Notes under the pieces: model-generated
Seen by the model: the letters and a program-made list of their open reading frames with translations, nothing else
Told to the model about the DNA's origin: nothing
Databases searched by the model: none
Made by a program: the position numbers and the translations under genes
In this document: in pieces, positions 58,328-64,000 of the stretch
How positions within the stretch are numbered: position 1 is the stretch's first letter
Layout: every line of letters begins with the position of its first letter
NCBI RefSeq assembly: GCF_029688845.1
Contig: NZ_JARUKW010000009.1
Span: 62,001 to 126,000 of the forward strand
Length of the DNA: 64,000 bases
Direction of reading: 5' to 3'
From: Natronococcus sp. A-GB1
GTDB lineage: Archaea; Halobacteriota; Halobacteria; Halobacteriales; Natrialbaceae

Positions 58328-59611
58328 CTACGAGAACGAGGACAGGTCGACGCGCCCGCGTGTCGAGTCGGTACTGTCGGCGAGTTTGTCGTAGGGCGGT
58401 AGCTCCTCGAGCGAGTCGTCGCGGCGGACGGCCTTGACGATGTGTTTCGGATCCGTGACGAGCCGGTGGAGGAGGTAGCTTCCCTGGGAACGTCCCCCGC
58501 CGGTCTTCTCGGACTCGATGACGCCTAAAAAGGCCTGTTCCTTGAGCTGGCGGTAGAGCCCGTTCTCGGTGATCGGGTCCGTCGCGACCAGCTCGCAGAT
58601 GTCGGCGTAGCGCTCGTAGATCTCGCGGGTCTTGTAGGTCTCGCGGTCGCCGGTGACGATACAGCTCGCCAGCGCGTACAGCGCCAGCTTCGCGTGGGCG
58701 GTCGCCCCGCTGGTGAGCTCCTCGATCCGGTTGATCTCGGCGACCTCCTGAGCCTGCTTGATGTGGCGCTCGGAGACGCTCTCGGAGGCCGTGCGGCGCG
58801 CGAGCTCGCCGGCTTCCTTGAGGATCTCGATTGCCTTGCGCGCGTCGCCGTGTTTCTTCGCCGCGAGGGCGGCACAGAGCTCGATCGTGCCGTCCTCGAG
58901 CACGCCGGGTTGGAAGGCGTCCTGCCGATTTCGCATAATCTCCCGGAGCTGTGCGGCGTCGTAGGGGTGAAAGAACAGCTCCCGGTGGCCGAAGCTGCTG
59001 TCGATCCGTTCATCGAGGGTCTCGCGGTACTGGACCTTGTTCGAGATGCCGATGACACCGATGTAGGCGTCGGTCTTTCGGGCCTCGCGGGCCCGCGAGA
59101 GCTGCATCAGGATGTTACTGTTGTCGAGCTTGTCGATCTCGTCGAGGATCACGATCACCGAGTCGAAACAGTCCTCGAGGATCGACCAGATGTGCTGGTA
59201 GTACTCCATTGTACCGACGCCACGGACCGGAATATGCTGGTCGTAGCCGGTCTGGTCGGCGAGGCTAAGCGCGAGCTGGCGGGTCGCCCGCGTTTCGGTG
59301 TTGGCTTCGGAACAGTCGACGTAGAGCACGCCACAGCCGATCTCGTTGTCATCGGCGGCATCCCGGGCCCGTGTCGCGACGTGGCGGGAGATGAGACTCT
59401 TCCCGGTCCCGGTCTTGCCGTAGATCATCACGTTGTTCGGTGGATCGCCCCGCGTGATCGCCCCGACTTCGGCGGCGACGGACTGGATCTCGTCGTCCCG
59501 GCCGACGATCCGGTCCTCCTCGGGGACGTGGCCGACGTGCAGGAGTTCCTTCCGATTGAAGATCGGATCCTGCGACTGGAAGAGGGGATCCCCACCGGCC
59601 TGTTCGGTCAT
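58328..59611 (-). CDS. Orc1/Cdc6 replication initiator
   Basis: 427 residues. The AAA+ domain has Walker A IYGKTGTGKSLISRH (about 63-77), Walker B VIVILDEIDKLDN, the sensor 1 segment GVIGISNKV with YRETLDERIDSSFGHRELFF (box VII/arginine finger) and sensor 2 in GDARKAIEIL. The C-terminal winged-helix domain (TREIYERYADICEL and GGGRSQGSYLLHR) binds origin-recognition boxes. Its start at 59611 faces an AT-rich segment flanked by inverted ORB-like repeats, and another repeat lies after its stop, so it most likely initiates replication at this origin. Confidence 0.96.
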   Translation of the reverse strand: MTEQAGGDPLFQSQDPIFNRKELLHVGHVPEEDRIVGRDDEIQSVAAEVGAITRGDPPNNVMIYGKTGTGKSLISRHVATRARDAADDNEIGCGVLYVDCSEANTETRATRQLALSLADQTGYDQHIPVRGVGTMEYYQHIWSILEDCFDSVIVILDEIDKLDNSNILMQLSRAREARKTDAYIGVIGISNKVQYRETLDERIDSSFGHRELFFHPYDAAQLREIMRNRQDAFQPGVLEDGTIELCAALAAKKHGDARKAIEILKEAGELARRTASESVSERHIKQAQEVAEINRIEELTSGATAHAKLALYALASCIVTGDRETYKTREIYERYADICELVATDPITENGLYRQLKEQAFLGVIESEKTGGGRSQGSYLLHRLVTDPKHIVKAVRRDDSLEELPPYDKLADSTDSTRGRVDLSSFS

Positions 59612-59785
59612 GTTGCTGTCCTTGGAGAGTTGTATAATAAAACTATGGAAGGTAGCTCAGACTGATAAGGTATCTCGAGCGGCGTTGAACCGATGTATTT
59701 CGAGAGAATCGGCGCGAGCGGGCCGGAGGCCGCATGCAGACTGAACTGCAGGGAGACTCCACCGATGTTTTCGGCCTCTGTTCGA

Positions 59786-59841
59786 CCCCACCCCCACCCC
59801 TCGTTCAGAGTGTAACGGCTCGAGAGAGGGTGGGGGTGGGG
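59786..59841. repeat. ORB-like repeat B inside a 14-base G/C-run inverted repeat
   Basis: CCCCACCCCCACCC (59786-59799) is the exact reverse complement of GGGTGGGGGTGGGG (59828-59841). Between them lies the ORB core, whose minus strand reads GTTACACTCTGAACGAGGGG. The core plus flank (59797-59824) is identical over 28 bases, in inverse orientation, to 60474-60501. The G-runs can form a cruciform or G-quadruplex. Confidence 0.8.
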
Positions 59842-60060
59842 TGATGAGAAACGGCAGTGGGTAACCACGGGATTGAGACAGTAACTGCTGTGAGGACGTG
59901 ATAGTTCATTCACCATACACCCATCTCGAACGTAGCGTGAGTGTGTCTAGCGTTCCCTGTAGCCAAGGTCTACTAGTTAGTATTATATTTTGTGTTATAG
60001 GTTATTATTGCTGGGAAATGGCAATGTCTAGAACACCTCTAGTTAGTTACTGTGTCTTTC

Positions 60061-60133
60061 TAGATATCTATCTAGTGTCCAGGCATAGACATTCAGAGAG
60101 ACAGTCCACCACGATATGCTAGTTGCTAACTAG
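60061..60133. repeat. Palindromes in the AT-rich origin segment
   Basis: TAGATATCTA (60061-60070) is a perfect palindrome and CTAGTTGCTAACTAG (60119-60133) is a 6-3-6 inverted repeat. Both contain or abut CTAG and lie in the putative unwinding region. Confidence 0.6.
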
Positions 60134-60384
60134 GTCAAAGATAACATACTCCAAGACAGCGTGCTACACGAATCGACACCTACATCGGTCCAGAACAAGG
60201 ATGCTGGCAGTATACCGTATCTACACAGCAGCGTTTGCTCCCCTTTTCCGCTCTGATCTAGGGACTGTGTAAAATTGTCGCGAGACAACCCAGCTGTGGT
60301 GATTCCGAACGATACGCCGGTTTCTCGCTGAGTATCTTTCCCACCCTCGTGCCCTACAGGCAGTGGGACACCTTCGAAGCCCTT

Positions 60385-60412
60385 TTCACTCTGAACGAGG
60401 GGTGGGGGTGGG
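60385..60412 (+). repeat. ORB-like repeat C with long G-run
   Basis: TTCACTCTGAACGAGGGG followed directly by TGGGGGTGGG. Same core and same G-run as repeat B but on the opposite strand, as expected for a pair of ORBs that face each other across the unwinding element. Confidence 0.78.
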
Positions 60413-60418
60413 CACACA

Positions 60419-60436
60419 CCCCATTCAGAGTGAAAA
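60419..60436 (-). repeat. Partial ORB-like repeat D
   Basis: CCCCATTCAGAGTGAAAA carries the TTCAGAGTGAA core in the opposite orientation to C, 7 bases after its G-run, but only a short C-run (CCCC) instead of the usual longer one and no CG spacer. It may be a weak site. Confidence 0.55.
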
Positions 60437-60473
60437 CCTGCAGTCAGCTATCGCCGCTTCCCCGAGCTTCCCG

Positions 60474-60501
60474 CTCGAGCCGTTACACTCTGAACGAGGG
60501 G
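60474..60501 (+). repeat. ORB-like repeat E
   Basis: CTCGAGCCGTTACACTCTGA followed by ACGAGGGG, identical to the inverse of repeat B over 28 bases, followed by ACCGGGGG. It is the outermost right-hand box. Confidence 0.78.
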
Positions 60502-60515
60502 ACCGGGGGACGGGG

Positions 60516-60644
60516 ATGGCGACAGCGACGCCACACCGATCGTTCAACGACGGTGAGGGTGACTTCCGCTGTGGAACCTGCAGCGCGACGTCCTCGGGAC
60601 CGACCGCCGAGATGCTGATGGGCAACCGCAAAGGTCCCTACTGA
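60516..60644 (+). CDS. Possible 42-residue protein at the origin edge
   Basis: ATG at 60516 opens 42 codons ending at TGA 60642-60644, with a CGTC pair (DFRCGTCSATSSGPTAEMLM). The cysteine pair and the charged end look protein-like, and origin-proximal small genes are known in haloarchaea, but one CxxC alone is weak evidence and no ribosome-binding site or promoter is clear. Bases 60645-60862 hold no gene; a TATA-like TATATTTT lies at about 60808-60815. Confidence 0.3.
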   Translation: MATATPHRSFNDGEGDFRCGTCSATSSGPTAEMLMGNRKGPY

Positions 60645-60862
60645 GCTCCCGTTCGATTTCGGCCGTATCCCGTTCGATCCCGCGTCCGATCGGAGTCGTC
60701 CCTTTCCGACCCGATTCGGCGCTGCCCGATCCGATCTCGAGCGGACTTGTGTTTCGCTGCACCTCCAACCCTGTCCCACATAACCACCCCCTAATAAATG
60801 GGCCCGTATATTTTGGGCAGTAGTTGGTACGGATCCCACGGAGAGAAGGGAGTAGAACGACG

Positions 60863-61240
60863 ATGTCCGCGACGAACTACGACCGCGACCCCGCCGACTC
60901 CGAATCGCCTCTCTCGACCGAAGACGACGTCGACGTCGACTCCGTCCTCACGGCCCTCGAGGACGGCGACTGCCGAACGATCCTCGAGGCGACGACCGAC
61001 GAGGCGCTGACCGCCTCCGAGGTCGCCGAACGGTGCGAGATCCCCTCCTCGACGGTGTACCGCAAACTCGAGCTACTGACCGATGCAGGACTGCTCGAGG
61101 AGCGGATCCGCATCCAGATGGGCGGCAAACACGCCAGCGAGTACTATCAGTGTTTCGATGAGATAACGGTCTCCGTGACCGGCACCGACGAGATTTCGAT
61201 CGACGACCCGGGGCAGGGCTCGAGTGCGCTCTCGGACTAA
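60863..61240 (+). CDS. Winged-helix DNA-binding protein (ArsR-like), origin-proximal
   Basis: 125 residues with the same architecture as the protein at 9881-10249: an acidic N-terminal region, ALEDGDCRTILEATTDEALT, AERCEIPSSTVYRKLELLTD, LLEERIRIQMGGKHASEYYQ, then a beta tail ITVSVTGTDEISID. Sharing of TVYRKLELL and KHASEY/RHASEY shows common ancestry. ATG at 60863 follows a GGGAG-containing leader and an AT-rich promoter box (CGTATATTTTGG at about 60805-60816). Its location beside the origin is suggestive but any role in replication control is speculative. Confidence 0.85.
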   Translation: MSATNYDRDPADSESPLSTEDDVDVDSVLTALEDGDCRTILEATTDEALTASEVAERCEIPSSTVYRKLELLTDAGLLEERIRIQMGGKHASEYYQCFDEITVSVTGTDEISIDDPGQGSSALSD

Positions 61241-61310
61241 GATCGACACTTCTGCGAGCTCCCGCCGATGCTCGAGCGATCGCCACGCAACGTGCTCTGA
61301 TTCGACCGGT

Positions 61311-61817
61311 CTACAGGAAGAGCTCCATCTCGTGTTCTCCGCGCCCGCTCGCCGTCGTCTCGAATCCGGCCGACCAGTAGAGATTCATCGCGATCCGGTT
61401 CGAGCGGGAGACGGTGAGCCAGACGTGCTCGACGCCGTGCTCCTGTCCCTGGCCCAGCAGCCCGCGGATGAGCTGCGTGCCGATTCCCGCCGCCTGGTAC
61501 TCCGGTCGGACGAAGATCGCGAGCTCGAACAGCTCGCCGGAGGGGACCAACACTGCGTGGCCCACCGCGTCGTCGCCGTGGTAGGCGACGGTGTTGTACC
61601 CGTCCTCGAGCAGCCCCTCGAGCCACTCGCGGGTTCGATCGTCCGACCTGGGCGGGAGCCCCTGTGACCGCGACTCCTCGTCGAAGTGGCCGTACATCTC
61701 GACGAGGGGTTCGGTGCCGCCGTCGTACTCGACGACCGTTATCGTCCGGCCCTCGTGATCGTCGGCCGTCGTCGGCGGACGCGGGAACCGCGATCGCTGG
61801 TCGGGCGGGAGGGTCAT
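61311..61817 (-). CDS. GNAT-family N-acetyltransferase
   Basis: 168 residues. The acetyl-CoA-binding motif A is visible as LFELAIFVRPEYQAAGIGTQ then LIRGLLGQGQEHGVEHVWLT (about 103-142), where Q/RxxGxG/A is QAAGIG; motif B is SNRIAMNLYWSAGFETTASG. It transfers an acetyl group to an amine; the substrate is not indicated. Met at 61817 was preferred to upstream frames because the residues added there are Arg-rich and unlike the family. Confidence 0.87.
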   Translation of the reverse strand: MTLPPDQRSRFPRPPTTADDHEGRTITVVEYDGGTEPLVEMYGHFDEESRSQGLPPRSDDRTREWLEGLLEDGYNTVAYHGDDAVGHAVLVPSGELFELAIFVRPEYQAAGIGTQLIRGLLGQGQEHGVEHVWLTVSRSNRIAMNLYWSAGFETTASGRGEHEMELFL

Positions 61818-61975
61818 GTGCTGTACTCGGTAGTGGACGTTCCTAAGCCTGTCCCGGGTTCCCAGCGGCTGGGAGCGAGCGAGCATCCGTCGTTTCGGTC
61901 GAGAGACTCGGTACCGTACGTCTCTACGGGACGAGCGCGTCACGGTTTTCCCCGTTCGGGCCGAAGCGCCACCGT

Positions 61976-63025
61976 ATGAAACGCCGTCAGTTTCTCTCGA
62001 CGACTCTCGCCGCGACGGGCGTCGCGACGATCGCCGGGTGTTCCGGCACCGGCGACCTCGACGGTGACGACGGCTAGTTCCCCTCCCGCGACGTTCCCGG
62101 CTACGCCGGGTGGGTCCCCGAGGCGAGCCGAGGAACGGAGACGGGAACGTTTTTCGCCCACCTCGACTGGACGGCCCTCGAGGACGTCGAGCGGGAGGCC
62201 GACGTTCCGAGAACTGACGACGAAACCGAGGCGTTCCTCGAGGAGGCTCCGATCCTCGGCCTTCCGGTGTACGGCGGTCTGGTCGCTCCGTTCGCGGTGT
62301 CCGGGATCGCGTTCTACCCCTTCTCCAACGATCTCCTCCCCGAGGACGGCCAGGAGGTCGACGGGATCGCGACCGACTCGGTGACCTGGACCGAGAACGT
62401 GCTCGTGTTCCATGGAACGTACGACCCCGAACTCTTCGTCGCGCAGTACTCCGAGGAGTTCGAACAGGCGGACGAACGGAACGGGTACACCGTCTACGTC
62501 GCCCCCGAGGAGCTGGCCTACGCCGTCTCGGAGGACGCGGTAGTCGTCGCGATCCAGCCCGGCGACGACGACGGGTACCGACCCGAAGCCGTCGTCGAGG
62601 ACGCGCTCGAGCGTCGCCTCGACGAGGTCGACCGAACCGTCGACACCGACGACGGTCGCTGGCTCTTCGAGACGACGGGCGACGCCGCGATGGCGTTCGG
62701 CGTCTGGAACGTCGAGAGCTTCGACGACGCGCTCGAGCCGGCAGAGGAGCTCGGCGCCGGCGACGAGCCGCGAGTCGACCTGGATGTGGGCGGCAATCCC
62801 GTCCTCAGCGACGTCGATGAGTTCGTCACTACTCTCGTGGTCGATACCGAGGACGGCGACCTCCTCGAGACGGAAGCCCGATTCTCGGGGCGCTATCCCG
62901 AGGATTCGGTCCCCGCCGAGAGCATGGTTCGGGACCACCTCGTCGACGAGGACGTGCCCCACGAGATCAGCCTCGAGGGGAATCGCGTCCACGCGTCGGC
63001 GACGTTCGAGGAACTGCCGTCGTAG
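61976..63025 (+). pseudogene. Tat lipoprotein interrupted by an in-frame TAG
   Basis: ATG 61976 starts a Tat signal MKRRQFLSTTLAATGVATIA then a lipobox GC at residues 21-22 and a short acidic linker. Codon 34 is TAG (62075-62077). The same frame continues without further stop for 316 codons (FPSRDVPGYAGWVPEASRGT, FFAHLDWTALEDVEREADVP) to 63025, with normal codon use and an acidic, beta-rich exported-protein character. The whole would be a 349-residue lipoprotein; as it stands only the signal peptide plus about 11 residues are made unless TAG is read. Family unknown. The stop could be natural, a base-call error, or suppressed. Confidence 0.78.
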
Positions 63026-63135
63026 GCTGTTCGGGAGTTGGGGTCGGGTGGCTTGGGATTGCTTCCGCTAAAAGGTATCTACGCACTACTGCTCTCGGTT
63101 GAGCGGGTTTGTTTCACGAGAAAATATCTGAAATA

Positions 63136-63208
63136 TAGTCCCGGGCGGATTCGAACCGCCGTCATGGGCTCCAAAGGCCCATATGATTGGCCACTACACC
63201 ACGGGACT
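63136..63208 (-). tRNA. tRNA-Gln (anticodon UUG)
   Basis: Minus-strand 73-base cloverleaf. Acceptor stem AGTCCCG pairs with CGGGACT followed by discriminator A; the D arm contains GTAGTGGCCAATCAT; the anticodon stem TGGGC/GCCCA holds loop CTTTGGA with anticodon TTG; the T arm is GGCGGTTCGAATCCGCC. Archaeal tRNA-Gln is usually charged through Glu-tRNA-Gln amidation. CCA is not encoded. A 16-base stretch overlapping its 5' end (63197-63212) recurs 65 bases upstream of the gene at 63262-63277. Confidence 0.95.
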
Positions 63209-63261
63209 TCTCACTCCGGTCGAAGCCCCGTAAGGATCGCAGTTCCAAGGGAACTGCTCAC

Positions 63262-63277
63262 CACCACGGGACTCCTC
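63262..63277. repeat. Partial duplicate of the tRNA-Gln 5' end
   Basis: CACCACGGGACTCCTC repeats 63197-63212 (CACCACGGGACTTCTC) with one mismatch. The first 12 bases are the start of the tRNA read in reverse. Such short duplications next to tRNA genes can be attachment-site relics, though integrases usually duplicate the 3' end. Confidence 0.35.
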
Positions 63278-63313
63278 GTGTTACGCGCAGATGCGGCTTA
63301 TCCGCGTAACGGT

Positions 63314-64000
63314 TTATGAGTTGCTGTTTCCCGTCGAGATGTCGATCGCCCCGATTTCGGCTAGCCGGTGGCAGCTTCGGCACAGACAGACGAGGTTATC
63401 TATCGAGTGGGCGATCTGTGGATCACTGAACTCGCGAACGGGAACGATATGATGTACATCCGGTTCCTGTCCGAGTTCTTCCTCGGTAGCTCCACAGTTT
63501 TTACAGCGGTGGTCGTCTCGATCCAACGCTCGTCGTCTTACTTCTCGCCAGTTCCCGTTGTAGACGTTCTGGTCCGAAGCATCCCGCATCATGAGCGAGA
63601 GGGATAGACAGTTGTGACTGCAGAACCTCACAGGATATCTATCGGCTCGAGACTGAAGGACGTCTATTATTCTACCGCAAAACTCACAGACTTTCTTGGT
63701 CCGCTCGATCTCGTGCACTTCGTAGTACGGTTCTCCGAGAAACTCGGACGATGCTTCCACACATTCCGGACAGTACACTCCTTTCTTGTCCGACGGATAG
63801 AACTCGAACGTCTCGTCACACCGTTTGCAAGTCGTTTCTTCCCGCTTTCCTGTCCAGTTTCCGTTGTGTTCCCCCGCGTTCGGATTACAGTTGTCGCAGA
63901 ACTTCCGGCGAGCCTTCGGGTCGTAGAACTCCGTTTCACAGCCCTTACAGGTTCGGTTTAGTAGCGGCTCCCCGTGTACTTTCGTGTGGTGCTGTCGCAT
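63314..64000 (-). CDS. HNH endonuclease with zinc fingers, 5' end beyond the window
   Basis: At least 228 residues, continuing past the right edge; the Met at the edge (codon complement CAT at 63998-64000) is probably internal because the flanking QHHTKVHGEPL is usually preceded by more zinc-finger sequence. Several Cys pairs (TCKGCETEFYDPKARRKFCD, CDNCN, TCKRCDETF, CPEC, VCEFCGR) form zinc fingers; the C-terminal HNH nuclease has DDHRCKNCGATEEE, DVHHIVPVREF and NLVCLCRSCHRLAE. The HHIVP His-His and the later Asn/His catalytic set are present. It is probably a free-standing mobile or restriction-type nuclease. It is upstream of tRNA-Gln on the same strand. Confidence 0.85.
   Translation of the reverse strand: MRQHHTKVHGEPLLNRTCKGCETEFYDPKARRKFCDNCNPNAGEHNGNWTGKREETTCKRCDETFEFYPSDKKGVYCPECVEASSEFLGEPYYEVHEIERTKKVCEFCGRIIDVLQSRADRYPVRFCSHNCLSLSLMMRDASDQNVYNGNWREVRRRALDRDDHRCKNCGATEEELGQEPDVHHIVPVREFSDPQIAHSIDNLVCLCRSCHRLAEIGAIDISTGNSNS

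Larger units (their letters stand above)
59612..60515. other. Predicted replication origin
   Basis: About 900 bases without credible genes. Inverted ORB-like repeats (B at 59797-59824 on minus; C at 60385-60402, E at 60474-60501 on plus, D at 60419-60436 on minus) flank an AT-rich segment, 59890-60140, that is far below the window's usual GC. That segment contains CTAG tetranucleotides (nine between 59944 and 60262) and small palindromes such as CTAGTTGCTAACTAG at 60119-60133 and TAGATATCTA at 60061-60070. The orc1 gene starts at its left edge. This is the standard haloarchaeal oriC arrangement: initiator gene, inverted ORBs and a duplex-unwinding element. Confidence 0.85.

Noticed and set aside
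60645-60862. Extra ORB-like boxes to the right of repeat E
   Set aside because: I found no further copy of the TTCACTCTGAACGAG core in this stretch.
62075-62077. TAG as pyrrolysine
   Set aside because: No pyl genes are in the window and the codon lies in a linker, not an active site. It remains only a remote possibility.

Overview
The window comes from a halophilic archaeon (class Halobacteria). The DNA is strongly GC-rich, nearly every protein is very acidic, secreted proteins carry twin-arginine (Tat) signals often followed by a lipobox, and promoters are TATA-type, some close enough to the start codon to give leaderless transcripts. HTH-10 (bacterioopsin-activator type) regulators, F420-linked enzymes, a DhnA-type aldolase and an Orc1/Cdc6 initiator all fit. 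The genus cannot be fixed from this sequence alone.

Layout. 0-7 kb: membrane and housekeeping genes (RIO-type kinase, acyl-CoA dehydrogenase, DUF2062 protein, glutamate dehydrogenase, CitE-like lyase). 7-14.5 kb: a regulatory patch with two HTH-10 regulators, each divergent from a tiny zinc-ribbon gene, plus winged-helix and HalOD1 proteins, flavin-type oxidases, a Gfo/Idh/MocA oxidoreductase, a P450 and a previously easy-to-miss 50-residue zinc-finger gene. 14.5-16.2 kb: an ABC-2 exporter. 16.2-25.4 kb: a sugar-uptake locus (GH13 amylase, MalK-like ATPase, divergent lipoprotein binding protein and two permeases), then a beta-helix protein flanked by remnants of a 2-hydroxyacid dehydrogenase and an alpha-glucosidase. 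25-38.7 kb: mixed metabolism (F420 oxidoreductase, geranylgeranyl-reductase-like protein, aldo/keto reductase, a PLD/EEP pair, DsbA-like lipoprotein, CtaA-CtaB fusion, squalene synthase, fatty-acid oxidation enzymes).

38.8-50.4 kb: a central carbon block with class I aldolase, fructose-1,6-bisphosphatase, PEP synthase, an ADP-dependent sugar kinase, tandem UspA, a TreT-like trehalose glycosyltransferase, GAPDH, phosphoglycerate kinase and a sugar nucleotidyltransferase. Together they would connect pyruvate, triose phosphates, hexose phosphates and trehalose. Three of them look damaged: UspA has an in-frame TGA, TreT a probable 4-base insertion, and PGK lacks the segment carrying the HxGRP loop. 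50.4-58.1 kb: a Tat-exported trypsin-like protein with a decayed copy beside it, an acyl-CoA carboxylase with an epsilon-like N-terminal extension, PH-domain proteins, a MaoC-like protein and a second glutamate dehydrogenase.

58.2-60.6 kb is a chromosomal or megaplasmid replication origin: an orc1/cdc6 gene bracketed by at least five origin-recognition-box-like repeats in inverted orientation around an AT-rich segment that also holds nine CTAG tetranucleotides, a motif otherwise scarce in the window. The right end has a winged-helix protein, an acetyltransferase, a Tat lipoprotein gene interrupted by TAG, tRNA-Gln(UUG) and an HNH endonuclease that runs off the edge. No transposase, rRNA or CRISPR array was seen.
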